The notes: a model not told the origin generated them from the letters alone. DNA of 64,000 bases from UBA4742 sp963773335 (GCA_963773335.1 CAVZAT010000002.1:124001-188000), one strand, 5' to 3'; shown: positions 1 through 9,651, numbered from the stretch's first letter. Made by a program: numbers and translations.

Positions 1-2
1 GG

Positions 3-251
3 GAGCTCCTGGGGCGCGCCGTCCCCGGATTCTTCGATCACGACGGGGTGGTGGCTCGCTACGAGGCCCGCCTGGGCCGAGGGGTGCAGGACCTCGAGTG
101 GTACGAGATCTTGGCGTTGGTCCGCAGCGCGGCCATCCTGACCCGCATCGCCCACCTCGACGAGCTCGCCGGTCGACCGGTCATGTTCGCGCCGGCCGAC
201 CACCCCGTCCTCGGCGTCCTGCGCCGGCGGCTCACGGAGGCCGGCCGATGA
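3..251 (+). CDS. Phosphotransferase family protein (APH-like), C-terminal part
   Basis: The reading frame is open from the window edge to the TGA at 249-251, so only about the last 82 residues are present and the start lies upstream. The visible part is helical, with an acidic-aromatic stretch (DLEWYEILALVRSA) followed by the AILTRIAHL helix. This resembles the C-terminal end of actinobacterial aminoglycoside phosphotransferase-like proteins, which often sit beside acyl-CoA ligase and acyl-CoA dehydrogenase genes. The catalytic HxD loop and DFG-like residues would be upstream and cannot be checked. The stop overlaps the ATG of the acyl-CoA synthetase (ATGA), so the two are probably co-translated. 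The substrate is unknown; the context suggests fatty acid or xenobiotic catabolism rather than antibiotic resistance. Confidence 0.6.
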   Translation, partial: ELLGRAVPGFFDHDGVVARYEARLGRGVQDLEWYEILALVRSAAILTRIAHLDELAGRPVMFAPADHPVLGVLRRRLTEAGR

Positions 252-1939
252 CGGTGTCGCCCGAGACGGTGGCGGTGTCGCCCGAGACGGTGGCGGCTCT
301 GGTGCGGGGGCGCTCCGGCGACCCGAACCTGGGTCTGCAGTTCGAGGGTCGGAGCTGGACCTGGGGCGAGGTGGAGTCCGAGATGGAGGTGCGGGCGGGG
401 TTCCTCGAGGATCTCCTGCCCGCCGAGCCGGGCCATGTGGGTGTCCTGCTCGACAACGTTCCGGAGTACCTGTTCCTGCTCGGGGGGGCTGCGCTGGCCG
501 GTCGGGTGGTGGTGGGGATCAACCCCACCCGTCGGGGGGAGGAGTTGGCCCGCGACATCCGCCACGCCGACTGCCAGGCCGTGATCACCGACGCCGCGTA
601 CGTGGACCTGCTCGACGGGCTCGACCTGGGGCCGGCCACCGAACGGGTGATCATCGCCGACGCCCCCGAGCACGCCGCCGCGCTGGACCGGTTCCGGGGC
701 CCGGACGCGCCCGCCATCCGCGCCGTGCCGAGGCCCGAGGACCTCCTGGTGCTCATCTTCACGTCCGGGTCGACCGGGGCCCCCAAGGCGGTCCGGTTGA
801 CCCAGGGGCGCGCGGCGCGGGCGGCCAGCGGCCCCATGGGCTTCGGGCCCGAGGACATCCTGTACTGCTCGATGCCGGTCTTCCACGGCAACGCGCTCAT
901 GTCGATGGTGTTCCCGTCGTTGGCCAGCGGAGCGTCGCTGGTGTTCAAGCGGAAGTTCTCCGCCTCGGGGTTCCTGCCCGACATCCGCCGGTACCACTGC
1001 ACGTTCACCAGCACCATCGGTCGCGCCCTCGCCTACATCCTGGCCACCCCCGAGACCGCCGGGGACCGCGACCACGACCTCAGGTTCATGCTGTCGCCGG
1101 AGGCCTCCACCGCCGACATGAAGGCCTTCCGGCGCCGGTTCGGCCCGCCCGTCTTCGGCGGGTACGGGTCCAGCGAGAACGCCATCGTGATGATGCCCAG
1201 CCCGGGCCAGCCGCCCGAGGCACTGGGCGTGCCCGCGCCGGGTCTGGACGTCGCGGTGATGGATCCGAGCACCGAGCAGGAGTGCCCGCCGGCGCGCTTC
1301 GACGCCGAGGGCCAGCTGCTCAACGCGGATGAGGCCATCGGCGAGCTCGTGGGCCGCAACGCCCTGGATCGATTCGAGGGCTACTACAACAACGAAGCCG
1401 CCACCCTCGAGCGCACCCGCTCCGGTTGGTACTGGTCCGGCGACCTGGCCTACCGCGACGCGGAGGGCGTCTTCTACTTCGCCGGGCGCAACGCCGACTG
1501 GATCCGCGTCGACGGTGAGAACTTCGCGGCCGCACCGGTCGAGCGGGTGGTCCAGCGCTTCGCCGGGGTGGCCGGGGTGGCCGTGTTCGGGGTGCCCGAC
1601 GACCACACCGCCGACGACCAGACGATGGCGGTGATCGAGATGGCCGACGGCGTCGACTTCGACCCGGCGGACTTCGACGCCTTCCTGGACGACCAGCGCG
1701 ACCTGGGCACGAAGTGGTCGCCGCGCTATGTCCGCATCGTCGAGGCTCTGCCGGTCACGGCTACCAACAAGATCGACAAGGCGCCGCTACGGCGCGCTCG
1801 CTGGGTGGTCACCGGTGAGGATCCCGTCTACTGGCGACCCGAGCGCCGCGAGCCGCTTCGCCGGCTGACCGAGGACGATCGAGCCGAGATCGCCCGGCGG
1901 TTCCAGGCCAACGGCCGAGCCGACGTCTTGCACCGATGA
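248..1939 (+). CDS. AMP-dependent acyl-CoA synthetase/ligase
   Basis: The predicted 563-residue protein is an ANL-superfamily adenylating enzyme that would activate a carboxylic acid to acyl-AMP and then acyl-CoA. The P-loop-like motif LIFTSGSTGAPKAV is near residue 170 and GYGSSENA marks the A5 region. GWYWSGDLAYRD with the hinge GRNADWIRVDGEN marks A7/A8, and the C-terminal catalytic lysine motif TNKIDKAPLR (A10) is intact. The length fits the family. The ATG at 248 was chosen because it overlaps the upstream stop (ATGA) and gives a normal N-terminus. A longer in-frame opening from 98 only shadows the upstream gene. The first residues are a perfect heptad duplication (VSPETVA twice). The acyl substrate cannot be told from sequence; a medium- or long-chain acid is likely. 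Confidence 0.9.
   Translation: MTVSPETVAVSPETVAALVRGRSGDPNLGLQFEGRSWTWGEVESEMEVRAGFLEDLLPAEPGHVGVLLDNVPEYLFLLGGAALAGRVVVGINPTRRGEELARDIRHADCQAVITDAAYVDLLDGLDLGPATERVIIADAPEHAAALDRFRGPDAPAIRAVPRPEDLLVLIFTSGSTGAPKAVRLTQGRAARAASGPMGFGPEDILYCSMPVFHGNALMSMVFPSLASGASLVFKRKFSASGFLPDIRRYHCTFTSTIGRALAYILATPETAGDRDHDLRFMLSPEASTADMKAFRRRFGPPVFGGYGSSENAIVMMPSPGQPPEALGVPAPGLDVAVMDPSTEQECPPARFDAEGQLLNADEAIGELVGRNALDRFEGYYNNEAATLERTRSGWYWSGDLAYRDAEGVFYFAGRNADWIRVDGENFAAAPVERVVQRFAGVAGVAVFGVPDDHTADDQTMAVIEMADGVDFDPADFDAFLDDQRDLGTKWSPRYVRIVEALPVTATNKIDKAPLRRARWVVTGEDPVYWRPERREPLRRLTEDDRAEIARRFQANGRADVLHR
254..295 (+). repeat. 21-bp tandem duplication at the start of the ligase gene
   Basis: Two perfect copies of a 21-bp unit (254-274 and 275-295) encode VSPETVA twice right after the start codon. 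They look like a recent slippage event. The frame is kept, and the second copy could equally carry the ancestral start region. Confidence 0.85.
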
Positions 1940-1975
1940 CCCCCCTGTCGCTGCGGTGTCGGCGCCGCGGCTGGC

Positions 1976-3142
1976 TCAGAGGCGGTAGAGCCTGATCGCG
2001 TTGTCACTCAGGATCTTGCGCCGGACCTCGGGCCGCAGATCGGCCATGTTCTGGGTCGACGTCTTCAGCGGATCGGGAAACAGGCAGGTGGGGTGAGGGA
2101 AGTCGGTCTCGAACATGATGTTGTCCTCGCCCACCGCGTCGACCACCTGGGCCAGGTTCTTGCGCTCGAACCAGGTGGTGGCGTAGAGCTGGCGGCGGAA
2201 GTACTCCGACGGTCGCAGGCTCAGCTCGGTGGCCAGGTGCGGTGCGTTCTCCTCCATCTCGTAGTCGAGGGCCTCGAGGATGAACGGGATCCAGCCGCAG
2301 CCGCTCTCCACCGAGACCATCTTGAGCGTCGGGTGGCGATCGAGCAGACCCGAGCAGATCACGTTGACCACGACCCGGGCGTTGCCCACGAACAGCAGGG
2401 TTCCACCGATGCCCAGTGCCACGTCCTCCTGCTGGGAGGGCCAGGGGTAGTTCCCGTAGAAGTTCATGGTGGTCAGGCTGGCCCCGATGTGGAAGTGGAC
2501 CGGCAGCTCCAGTGCCGAACACGCTTCCCACAGCGGATCCCATGCCCGGCTGGCCAGATCGGGCGCGCCCAGGTCCTGGGGATCCGAGGTCATGTTGACG
2601 CCCCGGAACCCGAGCCCGGCCAGTCGCTGGGCCTCGGCCACGCAGGCCTCCACGCTCCACGAGGGCAGGACGCCCATGGGCAGCAAGCGGGTGCCGGACT
2701 GCTCCTGCACGCCGGCCATGTGGTCGTTGTACATCTGGAGCAGTTGCAGCCGCAAGGAGTCATCCTCGACGACGTCGGCGATGCCTTGGCCGCCGAGGCC
2801 GATCACGTTGGGATAGAGCACCTCGGCCCAGATGCCCATCTCGTCCATCATCTCGACCCGGGCCACCGGGTCGTAGGCCCCCTGGTGGATGTCGTCGATG
2901 GTCCACTCGAACAGGCCTTTCTGGGCATTGATCTTCGAGCCGTCACGCCCGATCACCCCGCCCCCGCCGGCGCGACCCAGCACCTCGCCGCCCACCACCC
3001 AGGTGGCCACACCGTCGACGTCGGTGACGTGGGGCATCTGGTCGCGGGTGGCGGCCGAGGCCTGGCCAGTCCACAGGTCATGTGGTTCGGTCAGGTGCGT
3101 GTCCGTGTCGATGACGCGGAGCTGGTCGGTCGCGGTCGTCAT
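1976..3142 (-). CDS. Amidohydrolase family (TIM-barrel, amidohydrolase 2) protein
   Basis: The 388-residue protein belongs to the amidohydrolase-2/ACMSD-like metal-dependent hydrolases and decarboxylases. The N-terminal metal-site region reads DTDTHLTEP (residues 12-20). A central HFHIGAS strand and a C-terminal FETDFPHP motif carry the other expected metal and catalytic residues (His, Asp). The first motif is DxH-like rather than a strict HxH, which is usual for actinobacterial members. The ATG at 3142 is preceded by a G-rich Shine-Dalgarno stretch. The gene converges on the acyl-CoA ligase and is divergent from the HAD gene. A distant paralogue lies at 38524-39681. Such proteins commonly act on aromatic or CoA-linked acids, but the substrate is not evident. 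Confidence 0.85.
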   Translation of the reverse strand: MTTATDQLRVIDTDTHLTEPHDLWTGQASAATRDQMPHVTDVDGVATWVVGGEVLGRAGGGGVIGRDGSKINAQKGLFEWTIDDIHQGAYDPVARVEMMDEMGIWAEVLYPNVIGLGGQGIADVVEDDSLRLQLLQMYNDHMAGVQEQSGTRLLPMGVLPSWSVEACVAEAQRLAGLGFRGVNMTSDPQDLGAPDLASRAWDPLWEACSALELPVHFHIGASLTTMNFYGNYPWPSQQEDVALGIGGTLLFVGNARVVVNVICSGLLDRHPTLKMVSVESGCGWIPFILEALDYEMEENAPHLATELSLRPSEYFRRQLYATTWFERKNLAQVVDAVGEDNIMFETDFPHPTCLFPDPLKTSTQNMADLRPEVRRKILSDNAIRLYRL

Positions 3143-3265
3143 CGGAGACCCCCCGGGCTCGTGGATGGACCTGCGCGAACCCTAACCGGCGAGGCCGTCG
3201 AGAGTCGGGTCCGGCCGGTGACCAAATCGATTCGTGAGCTGATGCCGTACGAGTGAGACTGACCC

Positions 3266-3919
3266 ATGCTCCAGGCGGTGGTGTTCGACTTCGACGGGGT
3301 GATCCTCGACACCGAGATGCCGCTGTTCACGTCTTGGTCCAAGACGTTCGAGCGCTTCGGCGTCCCGCCCGTCGGCCTGGACGAGTGGACCGCCTCGCTC
3401 GGGTTGCACGACGACGACCCGGCGATGCTTCGCCCGCTCGAGCGTCTGGGCGCGTTGCTCGCCTCCGACGTGGACCTCGACGAGGTGCAGCGTGTGCGCC
3501 GCGAGCTGCGCGACGGCCTGCTCGAGGGAGCGCCCGTCCTACCGGGCGTGACCGAGCTACTCGATCAGGCCGACGCTCTCGGGATCCCCGTCGGCATCGC
3601 CTCGAGCTCGCCGCCCGAGTGGATCGAACAGCACCTGGCCCGGCGCGACCTCCTCGATCGCTTCGCGTGCATCTCGTGCGCGGGAGGTGGCGTGCCGGGC
3701 AAACCGCACCCGGAGGTCTACCGGCGGGCGTGTGCCGCCCTCGGGGCCGAACCCGCGGCGGCGCTGGCGCTCGAGGACTCACCCAACGGCACCACCGCGG
3801 CCAAGGCGGCGGGGATGCGCTGTGTGGCCGTGCCCACCGCGATCAGCCGAGACCTCGACCTCAGCCACGCCGACGTCATCGTGGGAACCCTGCTCGAGCT
3901 CTCCTTGGCGGACTGGTGA
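3266..3919 (+). CDS. HAD-family hydrolase (phosphatase/phosphoglucomutase-like)
   Basis: The 217-residue protein has HAD motif I DFDGVILDTE at residues 8-17, with the nucleophile and acid/base aspartates. Motif II serine lies in IASSSPPEW, the motif III lysine in GKPHPEVY, and motif IV acids in ALEDSPNG. The helical cap between motifs I and II is the short C1 type seen in beta-phosphoglucomutase and phosphoglycolate phosphatase relatives. The length is normal and the start is a clean ATG. It would be a cytosolic phosphatase acting on a small phosphorylated metabolite. It is divergent from the amidohydrolase and converges on the LigD-like gene, so neither neighbour indicates a pathway. Confidence 0.9.
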   Translation: MLQAVVFDFDGVILDTEMPLFTSWSKTFERFGVPPVGLDEWTASLGLHDDDPAMLRPLERLGALLASDVDLDEVQRVRRELRDGLLEGAPVLPGVTELLDQADALGIPVGIASSSPPEWIEQHLARRDLLDRFACISCAGGGVPGKPHPEVYRRACAALGAEPAAALALEDSPNGTTAAKAAGMRCVAVPTAISRDLDLSHADVIVGTLLELSLADW

Positions 3920-3934
3920 GGATCAGGCCATCGG

Positions 3935-4969
3935 TCAGTCGGGTTTGCGAGCCCGGCTGGGCGCGACGCGGGGCGGCTCGTTGGGCTGCTTCGGGTACAC
4001 GGGGGGCCACGGGGCGTCCATCAACCCGTCGGCCATGTCGCGGGCCGACCACTCGAGCAGCGCCTCGATGGACTGCGGGTGATCGACCATGTCCGCCCAT
4101 GGGTCGCCCAGGCGGGCCACCCGGTCGGGGACCGTGGCGATCGTGAGGTCGTCGGGGTGGATGGTCTCGACTTCGGCCCAGGTGATGGGGGTGGACACCT
4201 GGGCTCCGGGGCGGGCACGCACCGACCAGGCTCCGAAGATGGTCTTGTGCGGGGCGTTCTGGTTGAAGTCGACGAACACCCGCCGGCCGCGCTCCTCCTT
4301 CCACCAGGCTGCGGTCAGCAGGTCCGGGCGGCGGCGCTCGAGCTCGCGGGCCAACGCCACCGCCGCGGCCCGCACCTGGAAGGAGTCCCAGCGGGGCTGG
4401 AGGCGGACGTAGATGTGCAGGCCCTTGTTGCCGCTGGTCTTGGGATGTCCCGCGAGGCCGATCTCGTCGAGCAGGGCTCGGACCTCTCCGGCGGCCTCGC
4501 GGATCATCGCGAAGTTGACGCCGGGGGTCGGATCCAGGTCGACGCGCAACTCGTCAGCGTGGTCGAGGTCGGCCGCCTTCGACGGCCACACGTGGAACCC
4601 CAGGCAGCCCATGTTCACCGCGTAGAGCACGTGGGCGATGTCCGCGATGACCAACGCTTCGGAGGTGGTCCCGTTGGGGGTCGACACCGTGGCCGTGACC
4701 AGCCAGTCAGGGTGGTTCTTGGGCACGCGCTTCTGGAAGAACGACTTGCCACCGGCGCCGTCGGGGAACCGTTGCAGCAGGACGGGGCGGCCGCCCATGG
4801 CCGCCATCAGCGGAGCTTCCACGGCCAGGTAGTACGCAGCCAGGTCGAGCTTGGTGTCGCCCCGCTCGGCGAAGAAGACCTTTCCCGGGTTCGACAGGTC
4901 GAAGTCGTGGCCGGCCGCCCGCAGGGTCACCGGGCCGTCATCGTCCCCCTTGTTCGCCGCAGAGGCCAC
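3935..4969 (-). CDS. Stand-alone LigD-type polymerase (archaeo-eukaryotic primase) domain protein
   Basis: The 344-residue protein matches the polymerase/primase module of DNA ligase D, which fills gaps and adds nucleotides during non-homologous end joining. The LSNPGKVFF entry motif is near residue 24 and HVWPSKAADLDHAD precedes the catalytic acid pair in LRVDLDPTPG. The nucleotide-binding KTSGNKGLHIYV loop and a C-terminal VDFNQNAPHKTIFGAWSVR segment complete the fold. There is no ligase or phosphoesterase domain and no ku gene nearby, so this is a split-type PolDom as in mycobacteria. The ATG at 4969 gives a short hydrophilic leader before the fold. It is divergent from a small membrane protein gene. 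Confidence 0.9.
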   Translation of the reverse strand: MASAANKGDDDGPVTLRAAGHDFDLSNPGKVFFAERGDTKLDLAAYYLAVEAPLMAAMGGRPVLLQRFPDGAGGKSFFQKRVPKNHPDWLVTATVSTPNGTTSEALVIADIAHVLYAVNMGCLGFHVWPSKAADLDHADELRVDLDPTPGVNFAMIREAAGEVRALLDEIGLAGHPKTSGNKGLHIYVRLQPRWDSFQVRAAAVALARELERRRPDLLTAAWWKEERGRRVFVDFNQNAPHKTIFGAWSVRARPGAQVSTPITWAEVETIHPDDLTIATVPDRVARLGDPWADMVDHPQSIEALLEWSARDMADGLMDAPWPPVYPKQPNEPPRVAPSRARKPD

Positions 4970-5019
4970 CGCCGAACGTTACCGGCACCGGTGGGCGCGA
5001 CGGCTGCGTCGCGCCGGGC

Positions 5020-5427
5020 GTGAGGTGTCCACGCCGCCCGGGTGCCGTGCTCGAGCCGGGTTCGGCCGGAACCCGCATCGGGTTCCTGGCCACCCTGGTC
5101 ATCCTGTTGGCCGGGTGCGCGGCGCGGCACTGGTGGACGGTATCGGCTTCGATCAGCACGCGGGCGGCGGCCATGTTCGTCGCCCCGGCCCTGGCCGCGC
5201 TCGAGAACGGCTATCGGGAGCGTTTCGGAGGGTCGGCGTCGGCTTGCCGCGCCTGGTATCGCTTCGTCGGCTTCGCCATGGCCGGGGTGGTCGTCGTCAT
5301 CGGCGGGGCGAAGCTCCTGAGTCCCGGGGGGGACCACTGGGTCCTGTTCATCGAGGCGTCCGAGATCGTGCTGCTCGTCTGGTTCTGGGTGGTCCAGACC
5401 CGCGAACGATGGGACCCGGTGGTGTAG
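5020..5427 (+). CDS. Small integral membrane protein, unknown function
   Basis: I do not recognise this 135-residue protein. It has a short basic leader and then about three hydrophobic segments: near residues 20-33 (GFLATLVILLAG), 80-98 (GFAMAGVVVVIGG) and 108-125 (ASEIVLLVWFWVV). A more polar linker separates the first two. The N-terminus probably faces the cytoplasm. The start is uncertain: GTG 5020 gives the full length, and GTG 5047 would remove nine residues. It is divergent from the LigD-like gene with about 50 bp between starts, so they may share a promoter region. The downstream ABC operon begins almost 190 bp later. Confidence 0.6.
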   Translation: MRCPRRPGAVLEPGSAGTRIGFLATLVILLAGCAARHWWTVSASISTRAAAMFVAPALAALENGYRERFGGSASACRAWYRFVGFAMAGVVVVIGGAKLLSPGGDHWVLFIEASEIVLLVWFWVVQTRERWDPVV

Positions 5428-5614
5428 GTCGTTCCCGGGCCACCCACCACCCCGTCGACAGGGGTGCCAACACCACCAGCCGGGCGGGGTCCAGCCCCCT
5501 TTCCCGCACCGGCTGCTTCGGCTCTGATAGTGGTGGGCACGGAGGATCTGGCCTCGAGCGTGCGCGGTGGGCATCATCATCGGGGTGGTGCCGGATGAGA
5601 AAGGGACTGCAGCC

Positions 5615-6430
5615 ATGACGACGGAGCCGATCCTGTCGGTGCGGGGCGTGCGCAAGACCTTCGAGGCCGAACAGGCTCCGGTGCGTGCCCTTCGCGGCGT
5701 CGACCTGGATGTGGCCGACGGCGAGTTCATCGCCATCATGGGCCCGTCGGGATGTGGCAAGTCGACGCTGCTGAACCTGGTGGCCGGACTGGACATGGCC
5801 GACGAGGGCGAGATCGTGCTCGGGGGCAAGGCCATCACCGGTCGCGACGAGGACTGGCTGGCGCGGATGCGTCGTAGCGACATCGGCATGGTGTTCCAGT
5901 TCTTCAACCTGCTCGAGGGCATGACCGTGCTCGAGAACGTGGCCCTGCCCGCCATCATCGCGGGCACGAAGCGCAAGGCGGCGGAGATGCAGGGTCGCGA
6001 TCTGCTCGACCTGCTGGGTCTGGGCGACAAGGCCAACGAGGTGCCGGCCGTGCTCTCCGGTGGGCAGCGCCAGCGCCTGGCCATCGCCCGGGCCCTGGCC
6101 AACCAGCCCACGCTGCTGCTGGCCGACGAACCCACCGGTGCACTCGACACCGACGGGGGCCGCGAGGTGCTCGAGCTGTTCCGGCGGCTCCACAGCGACG
6201 GCCAGACGATCCTGATGGTCACCCACAACGACGAGGTGGCCGCCGGGGCCAGCCGCATCGTGCACATGCGCGACGGCCAGATCGACGGTGGTCGGGAGGT
6301 GGCCGCGACCGCGGCGTCCGAGGCCGGCCGTACCGCCGCCGACGGGCCAGCGGCCGCGGGTCCCTCGGCCGTCGGACAAAGGTCCCGACCTGCCGATGAG
6401 CGCTTCATCCCGGCCGAGCCCACTCGCTGA
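5615..6430 (+). CDS. ABC transporter ATP-binding protein (MacB/LolD class)
   Basis: The 271-residue ATPase has Walker A GPSGCGKST at about residues 45-53, a Q-loop in MVFQFFNLLEG, signature LSGGQRQRLAIARAL and Walker B LLLADEPTGAL followed by the H-loop in MVTHND. This set is typical of ATPases that pair with FtsX-type permeases in exporters of lipids, peptides or antimicrobials. The ATG at 5615 follows AAAGGGA at good spacing. The C-terminus has an alanine/glycine-rich tail of about 45 residues beyond the core. The last 35 bp overlap the start of the permease gene at 6396, indicating translational coupling. The pair is followed by a two-component block, a common arrangement for peptide-sensing exporters. 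Confidence 0.9.
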   Translation: MTTEPILSVRGVRKTFEAEQAPVRALRGVDLDVADGEFIAIMGPSGCGKSTLLNLVAGLDMADEGEIVLGGKAITGRDEDWLARMRRSDIGMVFQFFNLLEGMTVLENVALPAIIAGTKRKAAEMQGRDLLDLLGLGDKANEVPAVLSGGQRQRLAIARALANQPTLLLADEPTGALDTDGGREVLELFRRLHSDGQTILMVTHNDEVAAGASRIVHMRDGQIDGGREVAATAASEAGRTAADGPAAAGPSAVGQRSRPADERFIPAEPTR

Positions 6431-8922
6431 ATTCGGGCGTTCGGTGGCATCGATCTTCTACCGCCTCCGGGCCGAGCTGCGCCACGGGTGGCGCTCCCTG
6501 GTGGTCATCGCCGTGCTCGTCGGACTCTCGGGCGGCGCCGCGCTGGCCGGCCTGGCCGCGGCACGGCGTACCGACACCGCCTTCGCCCGCATGCGCCGGG
6601 CCACCGATGCCTGGGATCTCCTGATCAATCCGAACAGTGGGACCGACTCGAAGCTGAGGATGGCCGACCTGCGCCACCTGCCCGGGGTCGAGCGGGTCGG
6701 CGCGATGGACGGGGTCATGCTCTACCCGTCGCTGGTGAAATCGGTTCCGGACGCGTTCAACCTGCCGCCCATCCTGGTGGCCGACGACGACGCCACCTAC
6801 ACCGTTGGCCGCCTGCTGATGACGGCCGGACACCAGGCGGCGACCGACGATCCCGACGGGGTGGTGGTGGACCGCACCTTCGCCCAGCGCCAGCACCTGC
6901 ACATCGGTCAGCGCTTCCACTACGTCGTGTTGAGCCCGCTATTGCTCCAGCACCTCCAGACCGTCCGTTCCGAGGCCGAGGCCCGGGCCGTCCTGAAACC
7001 GCGCGTCGGCCGCCATGCAGGGTGACGCTCGCATCGACGGCATCGGCCTGGCCCAGGACGGCGTCGTCGTCGATCCCGGCTACGACCCGGCGTCGATCCT
7101 GTTCACCCCGGCGTTCGCCAAGGCCCATCCAGGCCTGAAGGTCATCTATTGGGGGGCGATGGTGAAGCTGAAGCCGGGGACCGACGTCGACGCCTTCACG
7201 GCGCGGGTGCAGGCCCTGGTGCCCCACGAGTCGATCGCCTTCCAACGCGCGTCCACGGTGAAGGCCGAGGTTGCCAACGCCACCGACCCCGAGGTCTCGG
7301 CGCTGGAGGCGTTCGCCGCCCTGGCCGCCCTGCTCGGGCTGGTGGTGGTGGCCCAGGCCATCTCCCGACGCATGCAGATCGATGCCCGGTCGAACGCCAC
7401 CCTGGCCGCCATGGGAGCCACCCGGCCCCAGCGGACGGCGGTCTCGATGGCCAAGGCCACGCTGGCGGTGGCCGTCGGAGCCGGGCTGGCGGTGGGGGTA
7501 GCGGTGGCCGTGTCACCGTTGGGTCCGGTCGGTGCCGTCCGACCCGCCGAGGTGCATCCGGGGGTTTCGTTCGATGCCGCCGTGCTGGGGCTCGGGGCCC
7601 TGGCCATCGTGGTGGTCGGGGCGGCGGTGGCCGCCATCCCGGCCTGGCACTGGTCACGGGTGGCGAGCGAGTCCGAGATCTCCACCCGATCCCGGGTGGC
7701 GGCTTCGGTGGCCGGGGCCGGTGGTTCGTTGGCTGCGGTGGTGGGGGTGAGGTTCGGCCTCGAGCGCGGCGCCGGGCGCTCGTCGGTGCCGGTGCGCACC
7801 ACGCTGCTGGCCGCGGCCACCGCCGTGGCCCTGGTCACCTCGGTGGTGGTCTTCTCGGGCAGCCTCGATCACCTGCTGGCCACCCCCGCCCTGTACGGCT
7901 CGGGGTGGGATGCCCAGGTCCAGCTGTCGAACCTGAACACGCCGGCCGGCTTCGACGACCAGGATCCGGCGCGGATGGCTCAGATCGAACGGCAGTTCAT
8001 GGACGTCGCCGACCGGTCGGGCTCGGTGGCCGCCTCGGCCTTCTTGCAGGTCGGTGAGGTGCGGTCGGGCGCCATCGCCATCCCCGCCATCGGCTACCTG
8101 GCCCATCACCCGGCCGTGACCCCCACGATCTCCGCCGGCCGAGCCCCTGCGGCACCCGACGAGGTGGCCTTGGGCCAGACCACCATGGATCGACTCCACA
8201 CTCGCATCGGAGGCACCATCGAGCTGGCCCAAGGCGGGCAGGGCCCGAACCGCCCGGTCAAGGTGGTCGGGCGCACCGTCCTGCCCGGCCTGGCCCCCTA
8301 CCCCGGTTCGGACAAGGCTGGTCTCGGCGTGGGTGCCCTGCTGACCCTGGCCGGTTGGCAGCGGTTCAGCCCCGACTTCCAACAGCCCGTCTACCTCATC
8401 CGCTGGGCGCCGGGCGCCTCGGTGACCACGCTGTCCAAGACCTTCGTCACGAAGATGCCGACCCAGCTCCCGCTGGCGGTGGACGCGGTGAACCAGCCGC
8501 CCGGCGTGGTCAGCCTGCGAGGGCTGCGGGCCACGCCGACGCTGCTGGCATCGCTGGTCGCGGTGCTGTTGGCCGCGGCGGTGGCCAACGCCCTGGTGGT
8601 GGCGGTCCGTCGGCGCCGTCGTGACCTGGCCATCCTGCGCACGCTGGGTTTCACCACCGGACAGGTGGTGCGCACCGTGCTGTGGCAGGCCACCACCGTC
8701 GGGATCCTGGCCGTGATCGTCGGCATCCCGGCCGGAGTGATCATCGGGCGCTGGACCTGGACCGTGCTGGCCGAACGCCTGGGCACCGTCCCGGTCCCAG
8801 CTGTCTCGGGCCTGCTGCTGGTGGGGCTCGGGGTGGGCGTGCTGGCCCTGGCCAACGTCGTGGGCGTCCTGCCGGGCCTGCGAGCGGCTCGGTCCCCGGG
8901 CCAGGCCCTGCGTACCGAGTAG
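6396..8922 (+). CDS. FtsX-like ABC transporter permease, interrupted by one frameshift
   Basis: Two reading frames together encode one roughly 840-residue permease. The first (6396-7025) carries a cytoplasmic leader, TM1 (VVIAVLVGLSGGAALAG) and the family signature AARRTDTAFARM. The second continues from about 7000 to 8922 with two FtsX cores (TM clusters near 7300-7650 and 8540-8900). The frame changes between 6997 and 7020; joining them restores a continuous extracytoplasmic domain. The ATG at 6396 lies inside the end of the ATPase gene. It would be the membrane half of an exporter driven by the upstream ATPase. A sequencing error or a real lesion would look the same. Related permeases lie at 31022-33399 and 50326-52736. 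Confidence 0.8.
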
Positions 8923-8961
8923 CGCGAAGCCTCGCAGTACGATCCGGAGGTGGCAATCCGG

Positions 8962-9633
8962 GTGACGGTGGCTGAGGACTCGCTGCTCGTCCGCGAGGGC
9001 ATCGCCACGCTGCTGACCGCCGAGGAGGACCTCGAGGTGGCGGCCCTGTGCGCTGACTTCGACGAGCTCATGGCCTCGATCGACCAGGCCGAGCCCGACG
9101 TGGTGATCACCGACATCCGCATGCCCCCCACCGGCACCGACGAGGGCATCCGGGCCGCTATCGAGCTGCGCAGCTCCCACCCGTCGGTGGGTGTGGTCGT
9201 GCTGTCCCAGTACATCGACGCGACCTACGCGGTGGCCCTGTTCGACGCCGGGTCCGAGGGCCGGGCCTACCTGCTCAAGGAGCGGGTGTCGGATCCCGCC
9301 GAGCTGGCCGGTGCGGTGCGCCGGGTGGCCGCGGGCGGGTCGGTCATCGACCCCAAGGTGGTGGAGGTGCTGGTCACCAGCCGGTCACGGCCCAGCGAGT
9401 CGCCGCTGCGCTTCCTGACCCCCCGGGAGCTCGACGTGCTGGGTGAGATCGCCGAGGGCAAGAACAACGCGGGGGTGGCGGGGGCGCTCGGGCTGTCCGA
9501 GCGCGCCGTGGAGAAGCACATCAACTCCCTGTTCGCCAAGCTCGGCCTGACCGAGGAGCCCGACCTGCACCGTCGGGTGACCGCGGTGCTGCTCTACCTG
9601 GCGTCCCGACCGTCCAAGCCCGCCGAGGCCTGA
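8962..9633 (+). CDS. NarL/FixJ-type response regulator (receiver + LuxR HTH)
   Basis: The receiver domain fills residues 1-125. It has the acidic pocket (VAEDS), the phosphoacceptor Asp in VVITDIRMP, a switch Ser in VVLSQY and the conserved Lys in YLLKERV. A LuxR-type HTH occupies the C-terminus (LTPRELDVLGEIAEG, then a recognition helix ending EKHINSLFAKLGL). I chose GTG 8962 because GGAGG at 8946-8950 is 11 nt upstream. GTG 8950 would overlap that Shine-Dalgarno and add four residues. It lies 40 bp after the FtsX permease stop, so it may control or sense through that exporter. The probable kinase is the HisKA_3 protein at 10333-12540. Confidence 0.9.
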   Translation: MTVAEDSLLVREGIATLLTAEEDLEVAALCADFDELMASIDQAEPDVVITDIRMPPTGTDEGIRAAIELRSSHPSVGVVVLSQYIDATYAVALFDAGSEGRAYLLKERVSDPAELAGAVRRVAAGGSVIDPKVVEVLVTSRSRPSESPLRFLTPRELDVLGEIAEGKNNAGVAGALGLSERAVEKHINSLFAKLGLTEEPDLHRRVTAVLLYLASRPSKPAEA

Positions 9634-9651
9634 CCCACCGCCGTTCCCGCC

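Noticed and set aside
59..1606. 515-codon open frame on the minus strand opposite the acyl-CoA ligase
   Set aside because: A GC-rich antisense shadow; the plus strand has all ANL motifs in order.
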